A DNA stretch of 64,000 bases, from contig JANQEL010000090.1 of assembly GCA_028278345.1 (NCBI GenBank), positions 1 through 64,000 on the forward strand. The letters run 5' to 3'. This DNA comes from Myxococcota bacterium. GTDB lineage: Bacteria > Myxococcota_A > UBA9160 > UBA4427. Positions 8,397-16,155 of the stretch are shown piece by piece. The first letter of the stretch is position 1. Each line of letters starts with the position of its first letter. The notes under the pieces were generated by a model, which saw nothing but the letters and a program-made list of their open reading frames with translations, was not told the origin of the DNA and made no database searches. Both the position numbers and the translations under genes were made by a program.

Positions 8397-9013
8397 GCCG
8401 CGTGGTCGACGAGGGCGCGGGTCGCGGCTTCGGGATCCTGCGCTCCCACGACCGCCGAAATGACCGCGACGCCCCGGGCCCCCGCTTCGAGGGTGATCGC
8501 GAGGCGCGCTTCGTCGATCCCGCCGATCGCCACGACGGGCAGGGCGCCCGCCAGGGAGACGATCTCGCGCAGGGCCTCGAGGCCGCGGGCGTCGTAGGGG
8601 CTCTCCTTCGAGGTCGTTCCGAAGAGCGGGCCGTAGGCGAGATAGTCGATGCCTTCGCCGACCGCGCGCTTCGCCTGTTCGACGTCATGGGTCGATCGTC
8701 CGATCGCGAGTAAAGCGCGCGCCTGCTCGGGGAGATCGCCGGGAGCGAGATCGTCCTGTCCGAGATGGACCGCGTCGGCCTCACAGGCCAGCGCCAGATC
8801 GAAGCGATCGTTCATCACGAAGCGCGCGTTCGCGTCGCCCGTGCACTTGCGGATCTCGCGTCCCCAGCCGACGACCTCGCGATCCGTCGCGTGCTTGGCG
8901 CGGAGCTGGATCACCGGAGCTCCGCCGGCGGTCGCCGCGCGCGCCTGCGCGACGGGGTCCAGCGACCAGCGCGGATCGTCGTCGACCAACACGTGAACAC
9001 CGAGGTAGCTCAC
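8381..9013 (-). CDS. thiE: thiamine-phosphate synthase
   Basis: ThiE joins HMP-pyrophosphate and thiazole phosphate to make thiamine monophosphate. The 210-residue TIM-barrel protein has the family motifs VIQLRAK, RFVMNDRFDLAL, ADAVHLGQDDL, the diagnostic YLAYGPLFGTTSKE and VVAIGGI, plus GVAVISAVVGA near the end. It starts with GTG overlapping the ntrC stop (GTGA) and runs 16 bases into the CNT gene. No other thi gene is in the window, and I see no TPP riboswitch ahead of the operon. Its linkage to a nitrogen two-component pair is unusual. Confidence 0.95.
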   Translation of the reverse strand: MSYLGVHVLVDDDPRWSLDPVAQARAATAGGAPVIQLRAKHATDREVVGWGREIRKCTGDANARFVMNDRFDLALACEADAVHLGQDDLAPGDLPEQARALLAIGRSTHDVEQAKRAVGEGIDYLAYGPLFGTTSKESPYDARGLEALREIVSLAGALPVVAIGGIDEARLAITLEAGARGVAVISAVVGAQDPEAATRALVDHAAWSSA

Positions 9014-10458
9014 GAAACCTCACGCCCCGGAAGCTCGATCCCGAGATCGGTGATCTTCTTGCGCAGGGTGTTGCGATTGATGCCGAGGATCGCGGCGGCG
9101 CGGATCTGATTGCCGGCGGTATGGGCGAGTACCGCCTCGAGCAGCGGGCGCTCCACCTGTTCGATGAACTTGCGGTGCAGATCGTTCGCTTCGTCTCCGC
9201 TGCCGAGGGCAACGCGGATCTCCGAGGCCAGCGCGCTCTCGAACCCGCTGGCGTCACCCCCTTCGCCTCGGGTGGCGACCAGGAACTCGAAATCCTCGGG
9301 GGTGAGCATGTCGCCGCTGCTCATCACGAGTGCGCGCTTCACCGCGTTCTCGAGTTCGCGCACGTTGCCGGGCCAGTCGTGGCTCGCGAGGTAGTCGATG
9401 GCCGCTTCGGAGAGGAAGCGCGCTTCGCTCACCAACTCGTTGGCGTAGCGATGGGTGAAGTGTTCGGCCAGGATCGGGATGTCCTCGGCGCGATCGCGCA
9501 GCGGCGGGATCGCGATCGGCACCACGCGCAGGCGGTAGAGCAGGTCTTCGCGGAAGCTCCCCTCGCGCACCATCTCGTCGAGATCCTGATGGGTGGCGGC
9601 CAGGATGCGCACGTCGACCTTGTCGGCCTTCGTGCCGCCGACGCTCGTGACTTCGCCGCTCTGCAGAACGCGCAAGAGCTTGGCCTGCAGGTCGGTGGGC
9701 ATGTCGCCGATCTCGTCGAGAAAGAGCGTGCCGCCGTCCGCTTCGCGAAAGCGACCCAATCGCGAATCGACGGCACCGGTGAAGGCCCCGCGTTCGTGAC
9801 CGAAGAGTTCGCTCTCGAGCAGTTCGCGGGGGATCGCCGCCGAGTTCACCGCCACGAAGGCGTTCTCGGCGCGCGAACTCGCCTGGTGGATCGCGCGGGC
9901 GACGAGCTCCTTGCCCGTACCCGACTCGCCGGTGATCAGCACCGGCACGTTGCGCGCCGCGATCTTGCCAACCGTCTTGAAGATCTCGAGCAGTGCTGCG
10001 CTGCGGCCGATCAAGCGCTCGCCGACCGGCGCGCGGGTTTCGCGCCGAAGCTGCTTCACTTCGCGTTGCAGCTTTCGGGTGGCCAGGGATTTTTCGGCCA
10101 GGGCGGCGGCTTCGGCCAGGGAGAAGGGCTTCACCAGGTAGTCGAGGGCGCCGCGCTTCATCGCCTCGACGGCGTTCTCCATCGTGCTCTCTGCGGTGAT
10201 CACCACCGCAGCGGTGTCGCTGCCGGTGGCGCGAAGGTGATCGAGCAGTTCGAGACCGGTCTGTCCCGGCATGCGGATGTCGAGAAAGGCGATGTCGTAC
10301 TGACCGGTCGAGAGGGCTTCGAGGGCGCGGTCGCCATCGTCGACGTCATCGACTTCGTGGCCCTCGGCTTCGAGGGCTTCGCGCAGGACGAAGCGGATGG
10401 ACGACTCGTCGTCGGCGACGAGGATGCGGGCCTTGCGCCCGCCTTCACTGGGACTCAT
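9010..10458 (-). CDS. NtrC-type sigma-54-dependent response regulator
   Basis: This 482-residue protein has three domains. The receiver (1-120) has the phospho-acceptor Asp in AFLDIRMPG and the Lys in LDYLVKPF. The AAA+ domain (about 145-390) carries Walker A GESGTGKE and the sigma-54 contact motif GAFTGA. The C-terminal Fis-type HTH (about 440-480) ends in NRNTLRKKITDLGI. It would activate sigma-54 promoters when phosphorylated by the kinase encoded just upstream, whose gene overlaps it by 4 bases. The architecture matches NtrC most closely, although AtoC- or ZraR-like targets cannot be excluded. Closeness to aacS makes an AtoC-like acetoacetate response worth noting. Confidence 0.93.
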   Translation of the reverse strand: MSPSEGGRKARILVADDESSIRFVLREALEAEGHEVDDVDDGDRALEALSTGQYDIAFLDIRMPGQTGLELLDHLRATGSDTAAVVITAESTMENAVEAMKRGALDYLVKPFSLAEAAALAEKSLATRKLQREVKQLRRETRAPVGERLIGRSAALLEIFKTVGKIAARNVPVLITGESGTGKELVARAIHQASSRAENAFVAVNSAAIPRELLESELFGHERGAFTGAVDSRLGRFREADGGTLFLDEIGDMPTDLQAKLLRVLQSGEVTSVGGTKADKVDVRILAATHQDLDEMVREGSFREDLLYRLRVVPIAIPPLRDRAEDIPILAEHFTHRYANELVSEARFLSEAAIDYLASHDWPGNVRELENAVKRALVMSSGDMLTPEDFEFLVATRGEGGDASGFESALASEIRVALGSGDEANDLHRKFIEQVERPLLEAVLAHTAGNQIRAAAILGINRNTLRKKITDLGIELPGREVS

Positions 10459-11585
10459 GACTTGGAACTCGCTTTGGGGTTGTGGAGGGGAAGATGGATG
10501 CGAACCGTGGTGCCGTCGCCTTCAGCGCTCTCGAACTGCATCGTGCCGTGGTGACGCGTCACCCAATGGCGCGAAACCGCGAGCCCGAGCCCCGTCCCCT
10601 TCTCGCGCGTGGTGAAGAAGGGCGTGGCCAGTCGTTCGAGGTCGGCGGGGGAGATGCCGGGACCGTTGTCGCTGATCTTGATCTGCACGGTGGGGATCGA
10701 AGTGCGCTCGGGCCCGGTCAGGCGATGGTCGAGGGACATGCGGGTCTCGACCTCGACCCGGCCCGAGGTCTTGGGCACGGCTTGCAGCGCGTTGCGCAGC
10801 AGGTTGAGGAAGACCTGCGAGAGCCGATCGGCGTCGGCGGGGATCTCGGGGATCGAGGGGTCGTAGATACGATCGATCGCGACACCGGCGGCCAGGGGAT
10901 CCATGCGCGCGAGTTCGATCACGCGATCGAGCACCTGGTGCAGATTCGTCGGGGCGAGCTCGAGTTCGTCGCCGCGCGCGAAGACCATGAGCTCTTCGAC
11001 GAGGTTCGAGATGCGGTCGACTTCGCCGACGATCAGATCGGCTGCGCGCGAGGAGCGATCGTCGCTGGCCTTCTTCGCCCAGCCGCCGAGCAGCTCGGCC
11101 GCGCCGCGAATACCGCCGAGCGGGTTCTTCACTTCATGGGCAATGCCCGCTGCGATCAGTCCGAAGGATGCGAGCTGCTCCTGTTGGCTCACGATCTCGC
11201 GCAGGGTGTTGGGGATGGTGCGATCGCGCAGCACGACGACCGCGGCTTCGATCTCGCGCGACCCTCCCACGGTGAGCGGTGAGACCGAGATGTCGAGGGT
11301 CAGGGGATTCGAACGCCGGCGTCCGCACTCGACCTCGTCTTCGACGACCGGTTGTCCGCTCGCGAGGACGCGCTTCATCACCCGGGCGATCTCGTGGCCG
11401 GTGTCGCCGTGCCGCTCGATCGCGGTGCCGCGAATGCTCTCGACGGAGGCGTCGAGGATGCGGCACGCCTCGGGGTTCGCGTCCTCGATGCCGCCCTTGC
11501 GATCGACGAGGAGCACCCCATCGAGCAGTGCGTCGAGCACACTCTCCAGGCGGTGCGGTCGGGTGTCGGGCTTCGGAACGGGCAC
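10455..11585 (-). CDS. NtrB-type PAS sensor histidine kinase
   Basis: This soluble kinase (376 residues from this start) is the partner of the NtrC-like regulator. It has a PAS domain (ESVLDALLDGVLLVDRKG onward), an H-box with the phosphorylated His in GIAHEVKNPLGGIRGAA, an N-box FLNLLRNALQAV and G-boxes DNGPGIS and GTGLGLAVSRHW. No transmembrane segment is seen, as in NtrB. There is no good ATG: the open frame extends to a TTG at 11660, and the GTG at 11585 is chosen as the start nearest the PAS domain, without a strong ribosome-binding site. It leads a five-gene operon down to aacS. Confidence 0.9.
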   Translation of the reverse strand: MPVPKPDTRPHRLESVLDALLDGVLLVDRKGGIEDANPEACRILDASVESIRGTAIERHGDTGHEIARVMKRVLASGQPVVEDEVECGRRRSNPLTLDISVSPLTVGGSREIEAAVVVLRDRTIPNTLREIVSQQEQLASFGLIAAGIAHEVKNPLGGIRGAAELLGGWAKKASDDRSSRAADLIVGEVDRISNLVEELMVFARGDELELAPTNLHQVLDRVIELARMDPLAAGVAIDRIYDPSIPEIPADADRLSQVFLNLLRNALQAVPKTSGRVEVETRMSLDHRLTGPERTSIPTVQIKISDNGPGISPADLERLATPFFTTREKGTGLGLAVSRHWVTRHHGTMQFESAEGDGTTVRIHLPLHNPKASSKS

Positions 11586-11716
11586 GGCGTGGAACTTGTT
11601 TTCTCGGAGATCCGGCGGGAGCCGGCTGAGGCGGGCGGACAAGGGCGCCCGGGTGCCCAAAAAATAGGCAGGCTAGCGTCCTGTCCCCGCCCTGTCAGGG
11701 CGGTAAGGTTCGGCCC

Positions 11717-13003
11717 ATGCAGCGCAATCTGACGGTCGCCCAAGCGCAAGACACGATTCTTCAAGCGGTTTTCCGCCTTCCCCCCGAGACCGTGGAGAGC
11801 GCCTCCGCACTCGGTCGCGTGCTGGCCGAGGACGTCCGCTCGACCCGGATCCTGCCCCCCGCCGATTGCTCCGCGATGGACGGCTACGCGCTGCGCGTGG
11901 CCGATTGCGCGCAGGCGAGCGAGGGGGCCCCGGCGCGCCTGCAGGTGGCCTTCGAGGTGGCGGCGGGCGGCGAGGCTGAGGTCGCCCTCGAGGCGGGCCA
12001 GGCCGCGCGCATCTTCACCGGCGCACCGGTTCCCCCCGGTGCCGACGCCGTGATCATGCAGGAACACGTCGAGGCCGAGGCCGGCGGAGAAGCGATCCTG
12101 GTAGCGCGACCGGTCGAGGCCGGGGATCACATCCGACTGGCCGGCGAGGATCTCGCTCACGGTGACGCCGTACTCGCCGAGGGCGATCTCGTGCGACCCA
12201 CGGTGGCCGGGTTGCTCGCCTCCCTCGGTCGCACGGTGGTTTCGGTGGTGCGCCGACCGCGCGTCGCGATCCTTTCGAGTGGCGACGAACTCGTCGAACC
12301 CGACGCGCCGATCGACGGCGGCCGCATCGTCTCTTCGAACTCCTACACCCTGGCCGCGATGTGCCGCGAAGTCGGCGCGGAACCGTACTACCTCGGCATC
12401 GCGAGGGATCGCCCGGAAGACCTCGAAGCCCATGTGCGCGCAGCGTTGGTGGCCGATTGCATCGTGACTTCGGCGGGGGTCTCGGTCGGCGATCACGATC
12501 ACGTGAAGGATGTGTTCGCGAAGTTGGGCTGCGAGTTCGTCTTCTGGGGGGTGCAGCTCAAGCCCGGTCATCCGATGTTGTTCGGTCGCTTCCCGAACGG
12601 ACCGGCTCCCGGAAGCCCGGGTCCGTTCCTGTTCGGTCTACCCGGTAATCCCGTCTCGGCCGCGGTCACCTTCGAACAGTTCGTACGCCCTGCCCTTCGC
12701 AAGATGAGTGGACACAGCCGCGTCTTCCGTCCGACGGTGAGCGCGCGGCTTCGCACACCGCTCTCGAAGCGACCGGGGCGTCTCAACCTGGTGCGTGTCT
12801 CGCTTTCGGTCGAAGACGGTGAAGTCTGGGCGACCAGCACCGGAAACCAGAGCTCCGGGGTGTTTCGCTCGATGAGTGACGCCCAGGGCCTCCTCGTCTT
12901 TCCCGGCCCGCAGAGCGAACTCGAAGCCGGGGCCGAGGTCACCGTGCAGATCATCGACGACTCGTTCTTCGCCGGCGGCGAACGCGGCTTCGAAGGCGTT
13001 TGA
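11717..13003 (+). CDS. moeA: molybdopterin molybdenumtransferase
   Basis: MoeA inserts molybdate into adenylylated molybdopterin to form molybdenum cofactor. The 428-residue protein has the usual order: CSAMDGYALR, IFTGAPVPPGADAVIMQEHVE, SSGDELVEPD, SAGVSVGDHDHVKDV, KPGHPMLFGRF and GLPGNPVSAAVTF, followed by the C-terminal beta domain. It is divergent from ntrB with a 131-base region between the chosen starts. The next gene, a divergent MobA-like protein, starts at its stop (TGATG), so molybdenum cofactor steps appear grouped. No Moco riboswitch is recognisable upstream. Confidence 0.96.
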   Translation: MQRNLTVAQAQDTILQAVFRLPPETVESASALGRVLAEDVRSTRILPPADCSAMDGYALRVADCAQASEGAPARLQVAFEVAAGGEAEVALEAGQAARIFTGAPVPPGADAVIMQEHVEAEAGGEAILVARPVEAGDHIRLAGEDLAHGDAVLAEGDLVRPTVAGLLASLGRTVVSVVRRPRVAILSSGDELVEPDAPIDGGRIVSSNSYTLAAMCREVGAEPYYLGIARDRPEDLEAHVRAALVADCIVTSAGVSVGDHDHVKDVFAKLGCEFVFWGVQLKPGHPMLFGRFPNGPAPGSPGPFLFGLPGNPVSAAVTFEQFVRPALRKMSGHSRVFRPTVSARLRTPLSKRPGRLNLVRVSLSVEDGEVWATSTGNQSSGVFRSMSDAQGLLVFPGPQSELEAGAEVTVQIIDDSFFAGGERGFEGV

Positions 13004-13470
13004 TGGCGGCCGACCCCGTGGAACCCGTGCGTGGGCGTCTCGCCAACGTCTCGGCTGTGGTCTTCGCCGACGAGACGTCGTCCGCGGATGCAGTGGAGCA
13101 TCTCGCGAAGCAACTCGGCGACCTCTTCGAGGACGTTCGCGTCGTTCGGCGCGCGGCGGGTGAATCGGCTCTCGAGAGCCTCGTCGGTGCACTCGATGCG
13201 GCGCGAGAAGAGCGTGTGCTGGTGCTCGACCCGAGTGTCCCGGCGCCTCCCGCGGTCTGGCTCGGCCTCTGTGCGTGGCCGGAACACAGCGTGGTGACCC
13301 CGCGCATCGATGGCGTTCTCCAGCCCTTGTGCGCGGTGTATCTGCGCGACGACGCCGCCCCTGGTGCGCGCGAACTCGCCGCCGCCGGCGAGGGCGAGGC
13401 CGCAGCCCTGCTGCGCGAACTCGATACGGGCGTCATCGAAGGCGAAGATCTCACACCCCTTCTCGCTTGA
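13003..13470 (+). CDS. divergent MobA-like protein
   Basis: This 155-residue protein follows moeA with a 1-base stop/start overlap. The second half resembles the core of the MobA/CofC nucleotidyltransferase family: LVLDPSVPAPPAVW, VVTPRIDGVLQPLCAVYLRDDA and EGEAAALLRELDTG align with the substrate and C-terminal parts of MobA. The N-terminus lacks the LxGGxSxRMG nucleotide-binding loop that defines active MobA, and the protein is shorter than the usual 190-210 residues. It may be a degenerate or repurposed MobA, or an unrelated protein with chance similarity. ATG 13003 is chosen over the in-frame TTG at 13000. Confidence 0.5.
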   Translation: MAADPVEPVRGRLANVSAVVFADETSSADAVEHLAKQLGDLFEDVRVVRRAAGESALESLVGALDAAREERVLVLDPSVPAPPAVWLGLCAWPEHSVVTPRIDGVLQPLCAVYLRDDAAPGARELAAAGEGEAAALLRELDTGVIEGEDLTPLLA

Positions 13471-13524
13471 GATCCCCACTGCGCTTCTATCGCCGGGCCG
13501 GAAACCGGACGATAGGATGCGGCG

Positions 13525-14646
13525 ATGCGGGTCTCGCGATTGCTTTCTTTCTATCTGGTAAAGGAAGTTCTCCAGTACGGGGCGCTGAGTTTCCTCGCGC
13601 TCACAATGATCCTGCTCACCCAGAACGCATTGCGTCGTTTCGAGGATCTGGTTTCGGTCGGAGCGACCCTGGGTGATGGCTTCGCGGTACTGACCTGCCT
13701 CGTTCCCCTGCTCACCGCCTACACGCTTCCCATCGCCTTTCTCTTCGGTGTGATCATCGCCGTGAGTCGCATGTCGTCGGAGGGCGAGATCCTGGCGATG
13801 GGGGCTTCGGGGCTCGGCATCGCCTCGCTGCTGCTCCCGACCGTGGCCCTGGCCACCGCGATCTCCCTGGTGAGCGCCTGGGTGATGATCGACGTCGAGC
13901 ACCGCGCCCACCGCGAGCTGCGAACCCTGGTCGAAACCCTGGCCGCCCGCGGCGGCATGCTCGAACCGGGAAAGATCCGCGGCCTCGCCGGACGCACGCT
14001 GCTGGTGCAGGAGCGCGATCGCGAGAACAACCTGCGCGGCGTGATGATCTCGGATCGCACCGATCCCGAGCACGGCTTCGTGATCTTCAGCGAGCGCGGT
14101 CACTTCGCCTACGACGAGGAGAGGCAGGTGTTTCGCCTCGGTCTCGAAGACGGCGCGCTCCACCTCGAACCCGATCCGAAACATCCCCTGCGCTCCCAGA
14201 CCATCTCATTCGATGCGCTGGACTACGCCTTCGACGTGCGCCACGTAATCGAGAGCCTCACCGCCGCCGTACGCCCGCGGCAGATGAGCTTCGAAGAACT
14301 GCGCGAGGTGGTCGCCCACGCGAAGGGCGGGGGCAGCCTCCGGAAGCTCCACCAGAAGGATCCCGTCGAATACGAACTCGAGATCCATCGCCGCTACGCG
14401 CTGCCGCTCGCGCCCGTGGCCTTCGCCCTCGTGGCCGTGCCGCTGGCACTCGGGCAGATCACCCGCACGCGCTCGCGCGGTGCGATCGTGAGCCTCGCCC
14501 TCGGCTTCGCCTACTACGGCCTGTTCTCCCAGGCGCGCTTCCTGGCCCTCGACGGTTGGATGGCCTCGAGTCTCGCCCTCTGGCTTCCGAACGCCGCGTT
14601 CGCGGGCCTCGCCATCTACCTGATGTGGCGGGTGCGTCGGGCCTAG
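13525..14646 (+). CDS. lptF: LptF/LptG-family LPS export permease
   Basis: This 373-residue YjgP/YjgQ-family permease is part of the LptBFG ABC transporter that extracts LPS from the inner membrane. It has an N-terminal YLVKEVLQYGALSFLALT helix, RRFEDLVSVG, the PLLTAYTLPIAFLFGVIIAVSRMSSEGE pair, a periplasmic beta-jellyroll region (about 100-265) and a C-terminal group of helices with LALGFAYYGLF. LptF and LptG are hard to separate by eye; the N-terminus looks more LptF-like. It sits 54 bases after the MobA-like gene and is convergent with the phosphatase gene of the LPS operon. Confidence 0.88.
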   Translation: MRVSRLLSFYLVKEVLQYGALSFLALTMILLTQNALRRFEDLVSVGATLGDGFAVLTCLVPLLTAYTLPIAFLFGVIIAVSRMSSEGEILAMGASGLGIASLLLPTVALATAISLVSAWVMIDVEHRAHRELRTLVETLAARGGMLEPGKIRGLAGRTLLVQERDRENNLRGVMISDRTDPEHGFVIFSERGHFAYDEERQVFRLGLEDGALHLEPDPKHPLRSQTISFDALDYAFDVRHVIESLTAAVRPRQMSFEELREVVAHAKGGGSLRKLHQKDPVEYELEIHRRYALPLAPVAFALVAVPLALGQITRTRSRGAIVSLALGFAYYGLFSQARFLALDGWMASSLALWLPNAAFAGLAIYLMWRVRRA

Positions 14647-14648
14647 TC

Positions 14649-15611
14649 CTAGCGAACGATCACTTCGAGGCGCGCCGGCGAAGACCCCATGTCGGCGAAC
14701 CAATGCTCGCGATCTTCGTCGACCAGATCGGCGAGCAGCACGTAGCGCCCGGCTTCGCCGATGCGATAGCCCGGGGCTTCGATGTGCATCGTCTCCCCCG
14801 GCGCGAGTGCGCGGTCGCGCTGGCAGAAGCGACGGTCTCCCGGAACGTTCGGGGGAGGGGAGATTCCATTCTGGGCGTCGACCCGGAGCGACAAGCGAAC
14901 GCCGGTTCCTTCGTCGCAGCGCATCGGGATCGCTTCGTCACTCCTGTTCGTGATCGCGACCGAAAGCGCGAAGGGCTGACCCGCGTGGAGGGCTTCGTCC
15001 GGCGCGTCGATGGCCAACTCGGCGCGGTAGTAGTCGACGACGTAGGCGTGGGAGACCCAGTCGCGAAAACGTTCGGGGGCATGCGTCGCGCCGGCGTCCG
15101 AGAGCCAGGCGCGGTAGCGATCGAGGAAGTCGGGCAGGGGGGAGCCGAGGGTGCGCCCGGGATAGCCGTAGGCGAGTGCGAACTGCGCGGCGGCTTCGTC
15201 CAGGCTTCCCCCTTCGAGGAGCAATGCGACCGCCGATGCGAGACCACTGCGATCGGTCCCGCCGTGGCAGTGGATCAGCAGCGGACGGGGCGCTTCGTCG
15301 AGGACGCCGATCACCCGCTCCACTTCGCCGGGGCTCGGCAGGCGTCGCGCACTCATGCGCACCGAGTGCCATGTGACACCTTCGGGCCTCTCGCCTTCTT
15401 CGGCGCGACCCTTCAGGTTCAGCACCGAGCGAAGGCCCAACGAGTCGATCCAACCCGCGAGTCGCTCCGGTGTGGGCTGGGCAGCGCGATAGATCTCACC
15501 CGCGATCACGGGATGGAGATTGCCTTCGAACAACCAGGCGCGGAACGCGATGGCGAGTGCGAACACTCCGATCGAAATCGCCAGACCCGTTGCGCGCCGC
15601 CACCCCTGCAT
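14649..15611 (-). CDS. membrane-anchored tyrosine/dual-specificity phosphatase-like protein
   Basis: The 320-residue protein has one N-terminal transmembrane helix (about 10-28), then a cysteine phosphatase domain: GEIYRAAQPTPERL and LGLRSVLNLKG lead to the P-loop HCHGGTDRSG, which is the CX5R catalytic signature. After about residue 215 there is an Ig-like beta-sandwich region (LSVAITNRSDEAIPMRC, YVLLADLVDEDREHWF). If the N-terminal helix is a simple anchor, the catalytic domain is probably periplasmic. It follows rfaE2 and the AsmA-like gene in a minus-strand envelope operon, so a lipid or glycan phosphate substrate is a fair guess. Confidence 0.78.
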   Translation of the reverse strand: MQGWRRATGLAISIGVFALAIAFRAWLFEGNLHPVIAGEIYRAAQPTPERLAGWIDSLGLRSVLNLKGRAEEGERPEGVTWHSVRMSARRLPSPGEVERVIGVLDEAPRPLLIHCHGGTDRSGLASAVALLLEGGSLDEAAAQFALAYGYPGRTLGSPLPDFLDRYRAWLSDAGATHAPERFRDWVSHAYVVDYYRAELAIDAPDEALHAGQPFALSVAITNRSDEAIPMRCDEGTGVRLSLRVDAQNGISPPPNVPGDRRFCQRDRALAPGETMHIEAPGYRIGEAGRYVLLADLVDEDREHWFADMGSSPARLEVIVR

Positions 15612-15636
15612 GCGCGCTACATCGGAAGATCACGCG

Positions 15637-16155
15637 CTAACTGCGACCCCGCGCGCGCTCGATCAGGCCCGTCGTGCGCACCCCCGGCACTTCTCGCAAG
15701 CGAACCACGCGTCCGCCCCACGACTCGACTTCATCGCCGCCCACGATGTCGGCGCGCGCCCAATCGCCCCCCTTGGCGAGCACGTCGGGACGCACGGCTT
15801 CGATCAGGCGCAGCGGCGTCTGGGCAGAGAAGGAAACCACCCAGTCCACGCAGGCCAGCGCCGCGATCAACTCCGCGCGCTCGCGCAGGCGAACGAGGGG
15901 CCGGTCCTCGCCCTTGAGCTCGCGCACGCTGGCGTCGCTGTTCACCGCGACGACCAGCCGATCGCCGAGCCCCGCGGCCTGTTCGAGGCTTCGCACGTGG
16001 CCGACGTGGAGCAGGTCGAAGCAGCCGTTGGTGAAGACCACGCGTTCGCCCTTGCGCTGGGCGGCGCGCACGCGACGCACCAGGGCGTCACGCTTCATCA
16101 CCTTGTTGCGTGCCGGCTTTTCGGGTTTCACCTGGCTGGGGTCCTCACTCTTCAT
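15637..16155 (-). CDS. rfaE2: D-glycero-beta-D-manno-heptose 1-phosphate adenylyltransferase
   Basis: RfaE2 activates heptose-1-phosphate with ATP to ADP-heptose for the LPS inner core. The 172-residue stand-alone nucleotidyltransferase has the HxGH motif in [48 protein letters not shown] and the [10 protein letters not shown] segment typical of the HldE C-terminal domain. The separate kinase domain (RfaE1) is not in the window. The ATG lies 11 bases inside the end of the AsmA-like gene, so the two are probably translationally coupled. Confidence 0.93.
   Translation of the reverse strand: MKSEDPSQVKPEKPARNKVMKRDALVRRVRAAQRKGERVVFTNGCFDLLHVGHVRSLEQAAGLGDRLVVAVNSDASVRELKGEDRPLVRLRERAELIAALACVDWVVSFSAQTPLRLIEAVRPDVLAKGGDWARADIVGGDEVESWGGRVVRLREVPGVRTTGLIERARGRS

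Noticed and set aside
8396-11716. TPP or molybdenum cofactor riboswitch near thiE or moeA
   Set aside because: thiE begins inside ntrC, and the moeA leader is short and shows no conserved riboswitch core that I can recognise.
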